Origin: Selaginella tamariscina
Lineage: Eukaryota; Streptophyta; Lycopodiopsida; Selaginellales; Selaginellaceae
Assembly: GCA_003024785.1 (NCBI GenBank)
Contig: PUQB01000032.1
Span: 1-64,000, forward strand
Direction: 5' to 3'
DNA: 64,000 nt
This document shows positions 36,401-49,604 of this stretch, in pieces; the first letter of the stretch is position 1, and each line of letters opens with the position of its first letter. The notes under the pieces were generated by a model that was given only the letters and a program-made list of their open reading frames with translations, was not told the DNA's origin and made no database searches. Position numbers and translations under genes: made by a program.

Positions 36401-38830
36401 GATTTGGAAACAAACAATGTCCATTGAGTTTTAACTTAGGGCAAGATTTAATATCAGATTCAGCAATAGTGTTCAAACGAGGAAAGACTTATGTTCAAAT
36501 GTGGGTCTTTGACTTCAAAAGAAGGGCATATTCAAACATAAAATGAACACTACATTTTGACATAAAGTGTAAAATAAGCTCTCATTATAGTGCGTGTTTT
36601 CTAGAGTGTAACTCCAAAAGTAGACTATGGTGATGAACTTATAATACAACGAAATATCAAATATTAACATATAATGAATATGTTAAGCAGTTGGTTCGAA
36701 GATTCAATATAATTAAAGTATTGTCAGACATTCACAATATTTTGATGACGCTAGTTACAAGTAACATTAGGTGAAATAGTTTACTAAGTTTAAGTTACTT
36801 AATTTGAACAAAGTACAACTTAAAACCTTAGTTGGTTGTAAGTGCGCACTTTGTATTCTAGCTCGACTAACTTAATTATAAAGTTATCTCATGTGGGATC
36901 ATAAGAATGAATAGAATAATAGATTTTGACAGTACACGAATTTAATGTTGCATCGCTATCAATGCAGCTTTTGGATGGATGGCGTGATTTATCATAAAGA
37001 GTAATGTTGGAAACATACATTTACATTTTCAATTTACTGAGTGATGAAGGATGCATAGTGAAGGCGTTTGGTGCACACTTGTGCATTTCCATTGTTAATT
37101 CTTTAATCTTAGAATCTATAACGTTGTTGCAATGCAGGATAAGCTCTTTAACAAGGGTGATTCCTTGGTTAAGAAGAGCATGATTTGGGATTCTCCACTT
37201 GTTTATCGACTAAGGAAACTTGCTAAGTTTGATAACTTATGTTGAGAATTACTAATGAGTTAGTAACAGTCGGATTTCCATTGAAGATTTAAATGCATGT
37301 ACTTCCTCAGAGAGTCAGTATTCGATAAGAATTAGAAGTTAATATTGGTTTCCAATATCGATTTCATTTTAAAGTCGAATACGATTATTCAAAGACGGTT
37401 TCTTGACTTTGCATCATGGTCGAAAATGTGGGCACTCAAAGAACTTATCAAGTAGGTATCTTCAATTCTTTAAAATATTGAAAAATAGAATTATTCTTGA
37501 CTCAAGGTTTGATTGTATTCCTTAGGTTAATCGTTAGTTTTATCTCAAGATTTAATGGTGTTCCTTGAGTTTGGTTCAATATCCTTAAAGGTAAGATATC
37601 TAGTGGTTAGATACGTTCAAAAAGATGATCTCCCTTCTTGATGATTATGATACAATGTCCCTAACGTATGGTCCAATATTCAGTCAGTACAAAATATGAG
37701 GTTTCCATCACCTCATTCATTAAGATATTCATATCTTAAACTTTGAAAGTATTTAATATGATAGTCTTTTAAGATTGATTATAAACGACTTGTTAAAGTA
37801 TAGTATGGTATCTCTTGAATATTAAGTTTGAAGCGCTCAATATTAAGACTTGGTTATGATCACATGAGGTGGCCATAATCTTGAAATATAAAGACTCAAG
37901 CGGATTTTGAGTTTGATACTTTGGTAAGGCAGTACCTTAGTGTAATAACTGAAACGTGTTTTCAAGTTAGTTGAGAAATGAGGAGTTTCTTAATACATTA
38001 CTTGAGGAGCAATGTGGTACTTTAATAATTGCTAGATGTCTAAGAATGAATAGTATATCTTAGTTGAACATACTAAACTAAATATGTTATTCATGTTTGG
38101 GGAGATCTGCTGAAATATGAGATATGACTAAAACATGAAGTTGATATGACTTTAGTATTATGATAACATTTATGTGAAAGTTGATATCTTACTAAATCAG
38201 TTAGATGAACCAGATACTAGTTCATGATTCCTCTTAGTCTCTGAACAAAAACCTCGGACATTATATTTCTATCTCAAAACTGAAGTCAGTTCATGTAAAC
38301 TAAGACCATGTCTATATTCGCCTCCTTTGGGTGTTCGTCAACCCATGTATGTAAAGCTTTGACTAGGTCCAAGGGTTGTTCGACTCTATTACTAGTGAAT
38401 GTGGTTGGATACGTTCAACTTGCATCTAGAGTTAGCTGACTCCTTCCATCGCATAAATTGCTCACAAGCCTAGAAAGGTATTGCTCAGGTACAAGAATTA
38501 GTGATTAAGGCATTGTATTGGAACTCTACATTTAGCAACTTATGGTAACAAAGTAAGATGGAAAGTTATAACCATCTCATCCATGCCAAGGTAGGAGCAA
38601 CACTTGTAACATGTTGATTACTCATCCTACCTCACTATATAAGCATTGTTTGTGCACTTAAATAACTATGACAGTGAATTTCTAGAAGTCAAGTTTATGA
38701 TATGGGTTATCTTGTGATTTTTCTAATAAAGATTTCTAAATTTGACATTTGACAAGTCACACACATGACACCATGTACAAACTTTAATAAACAGGAATGA
38801 CATAACAGTCTATATGCGACTCTCTCTAAG
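33495..38830 (+). mobile_element. LTR retroelement with about 2.5-kb LTR and no coding core
   Basis: The 5' LTR runs from TGATACAAAG at 33495 to CTGACA at 35998. A primer-binding-site-like ATTAGTATCGAAGC follows, a degenerate initiator-Met tRNA match. The start of the LTR recurs as a direct repeat at about 38544-38830 (TGGTAACAAAGTAAG and 'tagaagtcaagt' type blocks), giving a truncated 3' LTR. The internal 36.0-38.5 kb has no frame resembling gag or pol, only many short stops. This fits a non-autonomous large retrotransposon derivative, or a very decayed gypsy element. Related fragments occur at 1-300, 7000-7180, 18400-18720 and 46790-47100. Confidence 0.7.
34692..34705 (+). repeat. Poly-G run
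   Basis: A run of about 14 G residues within the long LTR. Runs of this kind are unstable and prone to sequencing error. Confidence 0.9.
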
Positions 38831-39489
38831 ACTATGTGCAGTATATATTTAGGAAATGTAATCGCTTAGAGAACGTTTAGAAATGCAGAGGTTGTTGTAT
38901 ATGTTGTTAGTGTGAGAGCATTTATGACATAAAGAGTTTATTGTGGGGATTGGCATAGTAGAGTCTTTTAAGAGTTTAAAATTATTTTTAGAGTTTTAAA
39001 AATTATTTTTGAGTTAAGAGAGATCGGTGTTGGAGGTGGACACTTATATGTTCATTAACATCTAAGGCAGTGGAGTCTTTATAAATTAAGGTATCTACTA
39101 ACAAGCACTTGCACATAATACTTATCTTTACATTAATGTAGAAAATTGACTAATGAAGATGATTAAATAACTTTCAATGATAGAGAATGAAGAATATGCT
39201 CAACTTGACTACATCCGTACCAAACTGGCAAAGAAAGGTTAACATTCCTCATGTGTGTATGTAAATGTATTGGGTATGTGTGTTTAAGTGCACTAGGGTG
39301 ATACATAATTATAGATAATATTTACATGTGTGTAACCATGGAAGTTATAAACTTATATTCATATAAATTTTATATGTGAGATAATGTTTGTTATTTATTA
39401 TGTTGACATCGTTTTGAAGGGTGTCAAATGTCATCCACCAATCCATCAAAGCAACTAGTTATTAAAAATCAACCCACCACATCCATAAA
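38831..39489. other. Intergenic DNA between two retroelements
   Basis: No coding sequence or clear repeat is recognised. Confidence 0.4.
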
Positions 39490-40160
39490 AGAAGTTTAAT
39501 ATGTTATTAATGTTTATAATTAGTTTCAGGAGTTCCAAATTTTTACTTCACAAGGAGCAATGTACATATGACACATGAACTTTTCTTTGATTCATAACAT
39601 ATCTATAATGAATTACAAAGAGAGTTCAAATAATAATACTCGCAGCACATCTTCACAAAGGCAGTGAGGCATAAAATATTCTTAGCATAAATGTTCTTAT
39701 ACATATTAATTCATCTTTACAATATATATACAATAACATGCAAAAAGAACATAAAGTGATATTATACAAAAGTAGCAATCTTATTAGTGAGGGTATTTAA
39801 TAATTATACACGTTGCAAATCCGGTCGTCACAATCGAGAGGTTAGAACGATAACATATGATTAAAAGTGATATTATTTTATATAAATTTAATTATTTCAA
39901 AATTTTATATATCACATATCAAATTGTACACGATTGGAGATGCAATGAAGTTATATGTGACAATGTTATATTGGCCTCAAGACATCATGACATTGTATAT
40001 ACAATTGTATTTTATTGTAAATTGTTTTACTTGTTTATATGCATATGTATGTACTCATTATTTACATGTAAATTGTGTGTACAACAATGTTGTATACAAG
40101 TTTTCACATATGTTTTATTTAGGAATACATTAACTAGCATGAATGCAAATCTACACGAAG
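39490..40160 (-). repeat. Direct repeat A of the gypsy 3' region (partner 61436-62125)
   Basis: About 670 bp aligns in the same orientation with 61436-62125. Blocks include 'atgttattaatgtttataat', 'tatctataatgaatta' and 'tatgcatatgtatgtactca'. Both copies lie 3' of minus-strand gypsy pol sequence, so they are probably LTR or 3' untranslated sequence of that family. Confidence 0.75.
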
Positions 40161-40859
40161 AACCTAATACAGAACAAATAAAAAGGATTGAAATAAGAGG
40201 TATGCACATGTCATAAAACTAGAAAGAACTTGTATAAGTTGAAGAAGGAGAAGACAAGGACAATAAGAAAAAAAAAGAACAATGAGTTTTGCACTCCCTG
40301 TAGATGGCAAGAAAGCTAAAATGGCTGAAATAAGAAAATCGACACTTATTTACGAAAGTTATGTATTCATTAGAACCAGTTATAATAATTATGAATACCC
40401 TTCTTAAAAGCTTTTGTAATTACATAAATAAATCACATAGTTATTTCTTTTCCTAATTAAGTAATAAGATTAGAAATAAAGCTCTTAAGTTCAAGAGAAT
40501 ATGACACTTATTAGAGGGGCATGATTATTAATTAAAAAGTCAACTTATGATAAAATTATTCTTAAACATTAGAAATAAAGAATTACATTGTACATAAGTA
40601 ACACATTTAAATAGATATTAATGTCACAAATAAATACAAATCTAATACATTGAATTATAAATAAAAATAGTTATAAAACTTATATCATATTAACGTTTAT
40701 AAGTTATAGTAATTAAATGTGTACTTACACATTTGATATACACTTTCAATGTGTGTGTACATGTATATATATGTGTGTGTGTGTGTGTGTTGTTAAGTTT
40801 ATTGAATTTAGGATTAGTATTAAAGCTGTATAAAATTTTCTTAAAACACAAATTTAAAA
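40161..40859. other. AT-rich DNA
   Basis: AT-rich sequence with a TG/TA microsatellite at about 40750-40790. No gene is seen. Confidence 0.5.
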
Positions 40860-41490
40860 TACAGGTATTCTAAGTTTTGAAAATCTTGTGAATACTTTAT
40901 GTACACCACAAGAAACTCTCCTGCAAATGAATATTGAAATACTCACTAGTTTATTATGTAATGAATCAAGGAAACAAACAAAATGATATTTAATATTAAG
41001 AAAAATGTGAGTCAAGGTCCAATCCATTGTGTCTAATAGTTATGTTTGCACTGTGAAGGCTAACCTGCAATTGTGAAAAGGGAGGTTAAAAAACTAGTCT
41101 TATGTGGTTTGGAACATCTTTACTTTGTATATTTAATGAGTTTGTTACATAATAAATAGGGACATTCATATCCATCAAGCAGTTTTAACATGTTTAAAAG
41201 TTGTTAAAATGTTTAAAGAATAATTTAATAATAATTATTTGTTTAAACAAATTTCTTTATAAAATAAGCATTTTAAAATTAGTACATTTTCCATGTTTCT
41301 TCATGAATATTAATATATAAGTTTTGTAAATAAAATACGTGAGGTTTGTATTGAACTTCACTTAACCATGAATATTAAAAAGTATGATCAATTACAATAG
41401 TTACCCACAAGTTTTAACACATAGTGCCAGCCCCTTTAGTTTCTATACAGAAACAGCGTGACTTCATTTTAAATGCAAAAAGAAATTTGA
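40860..41490 (+). repeat. Inverted repeat B (partner 60290-60960)
   Basis: About 600 bp matches the minus strand of 60290-60960 with good conservation. Blocks include 'gtctaatagttatgtttgca', 'tttaaaattagtacattttc' and 'gatcaattacaatagttac'. It has no coding content. Confidence 0.85.
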
Positions 41491-41499
41491 AAGTGACTG

Positions 41500-44275
41500 C
41501 TACATAATTGCCTTCCAACAACGTTCGTGAATCATGCAAGTATGCATGGAGTTCTCAAAACCCCAAACTACTATTAGACCACTCCTTTTCTATCGTGAAG
41601 TATTTCACATCTACTAGCTACAATGTACGGTTGATGTACGTAATGGGATGTCGTTGGCCAAGGACACTCGTACTCTCTTGCATCAATACGCCCCCGAGAC
41701 CGATGTTAGAAGCATTTACACACAAGATGAAAGGATGAGTGTAATTAAGGTACGCCAAAACTGAAAGAGTCGTTAACATCTCTTTAAGATTTGCAAATGC
41801 CTGCTTGCCAATCCTTAAACCAAACAAAAGAAGATATTGACAACTTCATCAACGCCCACAACGATGTAGTACAATCAGAAAGATGATCCACAACACGGCC
41901 TAGATATTGTACCTTGCCAAGAAAGTATTGCACATGTTCACACACTTCAACATAGGGAACTTCAACTGTAACAAGTTTGTCAGGATCGACTTGCAAACCT
42001 TCATGGGAAATGCAATAATCAAGATAAGTGTCCTTGGATCCAAACACACACTTAAATAGTTTCAATTTCAAACCAACTTCTCGCATCCGATTCAAAACCT
42101 ACCAACATACTCCTCCCAAATCCCATCCGAGTGGATTAAAACATTGTCAATGAAATCGACAGTTACTTTGGCATATTTGCAAAGAACCTCTTCCATCACA
42201 CGTTGGAAAGTCACTGGAGCATTGCTCAAACCGAAAGGTCACCAAGAACTCGTACAAGCCAAATAGTGTTCGAAAATAGTCTTGGGAATGTCCACATTAG
42301 CCATCAGAACTTGTCAATATCCAGAGGCGAGATTTAACTTGGTGAATTAATGGTTCTGCCCCAGTCGATCCAAAGATTTGCAGTATGAGGAAGTGGATAC
42401 ACATCTGAAATGGTTACATCATTTAATGGGCAATAGTCAATGTAGAATTGAATGCTCCCATCGGCTTTGTCATAAGATGCGGTTCGCATGCCTAAGGACT
42501 TCGAGATTTTTGAATAACACCCTTCTTCAACATCTCCTTAATATCGTTCGTAAGATCTTGAGCTCCTTTGGTGACCAATGCCGAATAAGTACCTTGATCG
42601 GCTTAGCATCCCTAGTTGAATAGGTGACATGTCGCAATCTTGGCCCAGATGATAAGTCGAAGTTGAAAAAGATCAGCATACTCCTTCTTGAGTTGATAAA
42701 CGACTACCGCACGACGATCATCTGATGGATCTAGAAAGGGAAAGGAAGAACATGAAGGGAAGATGGTTGGAAGTAAGGGTGAAAAAAATGATGGAAACAA
42801 ATGAATGAAGTGGAATAGAAGTAAGAGGAATGAAAGAAAGATGAGGAGAGTCAAACATGGAGGAGACTTTTCAAAATCACACTTGGCATGATTGCGAGTC
42901 AACCAATCCATACCAAGAATAAGATGAAAAGCTTGACTTGGCACCACTCATAAAGATTGAAGCTCAAACTCATGATCATCCACACGAACAACAATGTTAA
43001 CTTCATCCCATGAACAAGCATGAGTGTGTCCATTGCTATACAGAATGAAGACTAGTTCTTCCACGACGCAAGTGAAGGTTGCAACATGTAGTAACAGACC
43101 GAAAAAATAAAGGACAAACTCAAACATGTATCTACCAACACTGAAAGGAAAATAGGATGTGGTGTATGATTAAATTGAGCTTAAAAAGTGAAGACCGGTT
43201 GAACTGGTGCCGAGTGAACCCCTTGATGATACTCCCGAAAGAAAGATGGAGGGGTTACTAATTTATTCGCATGAGGACCCTTCTTTACTTGTGCAATTTG
43301 TTGTTTCCTGGAAGATCCACCGCATCAAGACCTTCCACTGCCACGGCAATACCTCATCCACACTTAGGTCAACTCTTTAGATACCAAACCAAAGCCTCGA
43401 ACGCAAGGCAGCAATCCGAGCCCAAGGCAGACACTCCGGAAAATGGGGACGCCAATTGGGAAACTGTTGATAACGCCGATACGTGTGTCCAACCTCATCA
43501 CACGCCTAACAACGAATTGCACGTCCACATCCTCGTCCATGGGCCCAACCTTGTGCTGATACACGAGCAATAACAACATCAACCTCCATTGGAGCAATCC
43601 ATCCCCAACATGAAGTGGAACGAGAGAACTAAAGGTGCAAGTGGGAAAGGTGACGACTCATATCATTGTGCCAGCCTCAAAGCATCGTCAAGTCACTGGA
43701 GCTAGTGCATGCACAAGCCCCACAAGGTCTTGATGAAGTGCTAGTCACAACATACTTAACTTGATGCATTCCGATATGTTAGGTTCTGCATGTAGCAAAA
43801 GGCTTCGAAAGCGAACACTAAACTGCATCACTAACTTAGATGGCTCCTGACGAATACGATGCAATTGCTGAAAAGCATCGTCACAGTCGTCTGCATGCCC
43901 AAATGCACGTTTGAAGATCTCTGAAAGAATACTCCAATCTCCACGAGTTGCAACATCCAGACCATTGTACCACTGCAATGCCATCCTTGAAAACAAGTAG
44001 GAAACTCACGCAAACACTAAGCACCATCCCATGAATGATATGTGGCAACCACAGTGAAATCGTCAAACCAATGGTACACATCATCTCCAAGATTTCCGTG
44101 AAAGAAATCCGGCCAGACATGAGGGTTTGCAACAGGAGCAGGAGAAGTACTTGGGCTGTGAATACTGCCATCAGCTGAGAGTGATTATTCATTTGCATCC
44201 ACATGGCATCCAACAACTGCATGAGTAGTTGCTCCACATATAAATTTGCTTGTTGTGGATTCATGAACAAAGAAG
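41500..44275 (-). mobile_element. Ty3/gypsy gag-pol relic
   Basis: On the minus strand, gag comes first (43745-44270: ALQWYNGLDVATRGDW and an EPSKLVMQF segment). A degenerate zinc-knuckle-like Cys/His stretch follows near 43500-43440, then protease (LILGMDWLTRNHAKCDFE near 42920-42860). Reverse transcriptase comes next (FGLSNAPVTFQRVMEEVL near 42240-42185; the YxDD box reads FIDN), then connection and RNase H sequence (42095-41618, with FILCVNASNIGLGGVLMQ). Order and motifs are classical gypsy. Stops and frame changes separate nearly every domain, and integrase is missing. Confidence 0.85.
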
Positions 44276-44690
44276 GATAAAATCTATAAGAAAGAAATAG
44301 ATTTAGACAATGGAAAAGTTAGATCTAAGAAGACAGAAAATCGACAAAAAAAGCCACAAATCTTAGCACTCCGTAAGAACAATTAGAGGTGCCCCTCACT
44401 TCCACCAATGTGAGAACTCAAAATATAAAAATGTGTATATCATTCCCAAAAACCCTAACTTATATACAAAAGCGAGTGATCCAGATTGAATTTAATTCTA
44501 CAGCTATCAAAATCCACTACGCTAATAATAGTATGTGCATATACAACTGTAAACGTGGATCTTACAACTGTATAATGAAATACACTATAGTCAACAAAAT
44601 GTTATGGATTAATAATTAAATTAAATTAATAATAAGTTAAATGGTAATTTAACTTTCCGTAGCATTTTCCAACTGCGGCATATTTCATTA
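44276..44690. other. Non-coding spacer
   Basis: No supported gene. The block 'gttatggattaataattaaa' near 44600 recurs near 53015. Confidence 0.45.
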
Positions 44691-45020
44691 CATGGATGTG
44701 CGAGAGAGAGTGTGTACATTGCAGTAGTCTATTTTTTAACTTTATCACCAATATATTTAAGTTTAAATAGGAGGATTTAAATCTGTCTAAGCTTAAGGGA
44801 GGTCTTCAAACCCTAAACCCTGTTAAACCCTAAACCCCCATAGATGTGTGATACATCTTATACCATTCAAAGTTTTCTATATATTGAAAATAATAAGTAT
44901 TATATATATTCTATTGTTTGAAACCACCTAGTTCTTGTAAAAATGAAGTCTACAATGCTCTGGTGTCACATCACTACAAATACCAATTGCTTATCTAATT
45001 CCTCTTTATTCAATGCATTT
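44691..45020 (+). repeat. Orphan 3' flank of an F-box gene
   Basis: This segment is an inverted copy of about 58770-59065, the sequence downstream of the intact F-box gene. Shared blocks are 'gcagtagtctatttttta', 'gtttgaaaccacc' and 'gtcacatcactacaaat'. No F-box coding sequence accompanies it, so it marks a deleted or rearranged copy. Confidence 0.7.
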
Positions 45021-45104
45021 TACATATGTAATAAAATAATCGATAACAAGAATATTCAGTAGTGGCATAAGGTAAAATAGGGGTATGACGAAAATTTCTT
45101 GTTG

Positions 45105-46296
45105 TATATTTCTTGCATAAACTCTATCATTCTAGTAATGCAACTCAAAACATCATTAGTGTGGGAACACTTGTCTTGGCAAATTTCAAAACGAGTTTAT
45201 TGTTAAGGTTTTTAAACCACCATCTTAAGCTCCTTCAATTTCTGCATCATTATTTTTATTGCCTTTAATTCCTGAATCACTTTTTCAATGCATGCAATAT
45301 ATGAATCTTATAAGGACAATGTACAAGTAAATGTTAAAGAAATCGGTAATAATATAGCATCAAAAAATAAATGTGAAAGGGACCAAACAAGTGAGTTGCA
45401 AACCATTTAAAAGGTAACGTTGCTTCTTGTTACCCATGGCCATATTATATTGTTGGTGTCAATGTCATTCTGCTTCATAAACGAAGGCTTGAGAACAGGA
45501 AAAAAACAATTCATTTATTATCATGATAAATTTTGACATAATATTATTTTTTGTTCAGGGTTTGATCGTCTAGATGAGTGCACTTGTGAGGATTTGGTTA
45601 TGCATGTAATTTCACACATGACATTGCTATTGAATTGCTCGACAAGCATTCAATTTGTAATGTTGCAGAAAAGATGACTCGTAAAGATTGGATTTTTGAC
45701 TAACGATGTGTTATAAACCTCTCAAGTACTATAGTGTAAGAAAGAAAAGTAAACCATATTTCTTTAAGAATGAAAGAATAATTAAGCTTCATTGAGAGAT
45801 TAATCAGTTAAGGATAATGAAGAACACACATATCTTAGTGGTAAATGACCCTTCTAAAAAGGCTATGCTTAATCAAAACATTACTTGTATCTATCCAATC
45901 AATTTCAACACATATTCTGATATTAATATTATGAATGAGCTAATGAACTACTTGGACACCTGCCTCAGAAAGAAGAATTTTAAAAACTTTTACGAGTAAT
46001 ATCCACCATATAAAGCATATCCTAATGCTTTTCTTTCTCATGATTTTGAATTTTTATAAATTAAATAAGAGCAACCGAACACTTTACAATGTTATTATTA
46101 AGGAATTTCATTTTTTAGATAAGTCTTTATCTACTCCAGATGTTATCACAAATTACATATTAACAAAGATGATAACTCCTAACTGTATTTGTGAGAGTGT
46201 TATGTGGTGATAATAACATAAAGATATTGACTAAAATAATTAATTAATCCAGAGAGTAATGATTTAAACAAAATAAGAAGATTTCTTTGTATGGTT
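45105..46296 (+). pseudogene. Decayed copy of the HAD phosphatase-like gene
   Basis: It parallels 32030-33186 along its length. It has a broken motif I region near 45430-45470, the VVNDPSKKAMLNQN-like counterpart of VVDDSPQKAMLNQ at about 45840-45870, and the NELMNYLDTCLRKKN segment at about 45930-45980. It contains many stops and indels and a strong AT shift. The flanks are duplicated as well. Confidence 0.9.
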
Positions 46297-47110
46297 AAGG
46301 AGAAAATAATTATAAATTATTGACAGATTGATAAAAAATTGATTTTATTTTTTATTATGTTTGATAATATTTTTCAATTATTATAAAATATTTTTACACT
46401 GAAGAATAATATGAATATTCTAAGATATTTTAATAATATTCTTTACTTTATAATAATTAAAAAATATAATAATTATTTTATCATATAAATATTATGTCTA
46501 TGTATTTCAGGTTGCAACGTTTATTAAATGTATATTGACATGATGATTATATTTTTATTCATTTCTTTGTCGTTTATTAGTGTAAAATGAATAAAGATAT
46601 ATTTTTTAATAATGATAAAATTGAAGATTAATTAAGAATTAATTAGTTAATTAATTAATAATTAAGACTCAAATATATATTTATTAAATAATTAATTAAT
46701 AATTAAAACTTAAGTATTAATTAATAATTTATTTTATATTTTCATTTTCATGTATCGTGCCAATTTAGTTACAATGTGCATTTAAGTATATGGTATGGCT
46801 TGACTTAAATTTTAGATTTAGTCACTTTAAAGAGGTTGATCGAGATGCTAGGTGATGCCTTGGATTTGTCACATGGATATATATGGAACACATATTTCTT
46901 TGGGTAGGGTTTGAGCATAAGCATGTTTAAATCTCATGTTAGAGATCCTTGACTAATGATTTGGGGTATTGACTTTAAAAACTGTAAATCTTTTATCTAC
47001 TTAGGTATTTAATTCAAACTCTAAGGTTATATTAAAAGATTTAGTGTTACTTATACAATTCTCAATCGACAACCACACGTTGTCACTTTTCATTCAGGTC
47101 AAAACTTTAA
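46297..47110 (+). repeat. Duplicated flank of the HAD gene plus LTR end
   Basis: From 46297 to about 46790 the sequence follows 33187-33490, including the 'aattaataattaaaacttaa' block. It then jumps to the equivalent of 35575-35998, the last part of the long LTR. The copied unit therefore contained both gene and LTR, with about 2.1 kb of LTR now missing. Confidence 0.75.
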
Positions 47111-48544
47111 TAAATATACTCCACTATAGGAGTGTCAACCGTTTCCACCTAAATTGTGGCTCACCTTACTAGTAGATTATACCATCACTTTACATCATAA
47201 ATACGATGTCAAGAAATAGTATGTACTATTAAGTGACCAATGAGTAGGATCCCTTAGTAAGTACACACACAATAACCCAACGTGGCCACCCATTTCATTT
47301 CTAATAGATAATCTCATTAGGACTCAACTTTGATATATTTAAGACACAACCAACTTATTTCTTTAACAATTATATTTTCAACATACTACCAAATGAACAC
47401 TTCAGGATGAAGTTGAACAAGTTCATGAAATTTTTTCACATATTCAACGTGTATTTATGTACTTTGTATAATGTAAGTATAATTCTCAATTTAACATAAG
47501 TACATATAAGATGAACATGTTACTTAAAAGTAGTGTGGCCATTGAAGGTTTGGATGCTAAACATATTAACATTCTTAATGTTGAAGACACCACATGTTCA
47601 AAGTATTATGGACCCATAATCACATCTAATACAATGTTAATTCAAGCCTAAAGAATTTTAAATTATAGTAGACCAAAATAAAGCTACTGTATTATAAAAA
47701 AATCGATGAATAGAGTTATAAGAATAGTAAAGGATACCTAAATAATATGGAAAAGTTACCATAACAGAAGATGAATGTATAAATAAGACAACAATTTAGA
47801 AAAGAGGGCCGTATTCACTATTGTATCTTTATGCTAATTATATGAATAATATGAATGATATTACTCATATTTCTAATTACTAGTAATATCGTGTTTAGGT
47901 TAATTAAAACTTATATTTTTTGATTCTGTTTGCATTCTCTAGGTTTACCCATTTTTACCCTCACCCTCATCAAATTTAACCATCCTCGTGTGTATTTCTT
48001 TATATTTCTTATGAATATATAGTGTTTAGGTTGTGTCTCACTGCACGTCGAATCTCTAGGTTTAATCATCCTTACCCTCCCGGTGTGTATTTTTCTATCA
48101 TAATTTTTATGAATGTTATGGTATGCAGGACTTTGTCCGGATCTGTAACGATGACAATATTTGACGAGCGGGTTTGCATTCCCTAGGTTTAACCATCATT
48201 ACACTCGTGGTCTTGTGTGTATATTTCTATATGATTCACGTTGGTTAATGTTATCATAATAGGTGTACTTTTTTACATGATTCGCGTTGTTAATTAATGT
48301 TGACCATGTGTATTAAAAAACAGACTAATGCAGGATTTAGGGTTCGAATACCTCCTGTTTAAACATTAGATCCTCGTGTTCAAACGTGGGATAAAAGAAC
48401 AGATTATTGCAGGGTTTAGGGTTTGAACACCTCCTATTTAAACATTGGATACTGGCGATAAAGTTAAAAAACAGACTGTACGCACGTTGCCTCACTCTCT
48501 CTCCCACGCACACACCAAAACCATGTAGATCTATATAGCACCAC
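47111..48544. other. Non-coding DNA with a degenerate repeat
   Basis: A loose tandem repeat of about 115-125 bp occurs at 47930-48290; the phrase 'ctaggttta' plus 'atccttaccctc'-like blocks appear three times. 48330-48540 resembles the 3' flanks of the F-box copies. No gene is seen. Confidence 0.5.
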
Positions 48545-49604
48545 TTAACTTGAAACATGTTAACCATTTTTCAATTAGTAATTTGTGCACCAAACAAATT
48601 CTTGAATCTTCGTGCACCAGTCAAATTCTTCATTCGAATGTACGTGGTTTGTTCCAAGTTGAGTCCAGCGGTTAAAAGTCACAGTTATAATTCAACATGG
48701 TGCGGTATCAACTCAAAATCCATATGTTGTCTATGACATCTGAACAGAATAGGAGAGAATCCTATATAAAATCAATTTCATAAAGAGATATAATCTTCAG
48801 CCATCATCATTCTCATTAACTAACATAACTCTTTGCATCTCATTTTCCACAATGTAACAGAGAATGCAGGTGCCACGCTCGTCAAACTGCAGCAGATAAC
48901 TGAAAAAAGCATTTATATCTAGATCTAACATTTCCTTTAGATTCCAGGTATCATTCCAGACATTATAAATTGCAATTCCTCGTCTGCGATACATAACGCA
49001 ATCAGACCGGAGCGACGTACAGGATGCATGCCACAGTTATATGCCCAGTTATATCACCTTTAGGTGCGCAACTGCCAGCTAACCACACTCGTGCTTTTGA
49101 ATCGTACAAATGAAAATGACGATTGATTTCATCAAAGCATGCAATCTTGAAGTTGCTTAGGAGTGAAAACTCATGAGTGAACACTTTCCAACACATCGGT
49201 CTGTGGCATATATTATTAGTATCGACATCAAAGGGAGGCAGTGGCACATGAGCAACAGCAGGAGCACAGAAGAGTATGTACAGTTCTCCTTTTCTCTGTG
49301 AAGCACAGAAACCTTTCACCCCACACACGAGTGTCACTCTGGGGGGCAGGTCATAGAATCTTACTCAATCTGTGTTCTCCCCTGCAATCTCTTTCATGTA
49401 TAGTGTTTGATAATGCTGCATGCAAAGATGGGGAGAACAAACCCACATCTTTCCATATCTGTCACAAAAGCTCTTGTCTTCAATCAGTCCTTTCCACTCC
49501 TTACAAACTGACCTCAAATGCTGCAGATGCACAAGTGGGATCTTGAAGAAGATATATTCCAAACAGTCCTTATTCAGCTCCTTCTTGGGCCGCTTGAACA
49601 CCAT
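48545..49604 (-). pseudogene. F-box pseudogene copy 1
   Basis: The start is MVFKRPKKELNKDCLEYIFF, an F-box helix, then HLQHLRSVCKEWKGLIED. A TGA replaces the Trp codon after GENTD (near 49365), an early nonsense change compared with the intact copy at 60.1 kb. Further down, a block of about 16 residues is missing after KGEL, and a frame change follows CAPKGD. The C-terminal part (GIAIYNVWNDTWNLKEM, YLLQFDERGT) is recognisable. The intact family resembles plant F-box/kelch-like substrate receptors. Confidence 0.85.
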
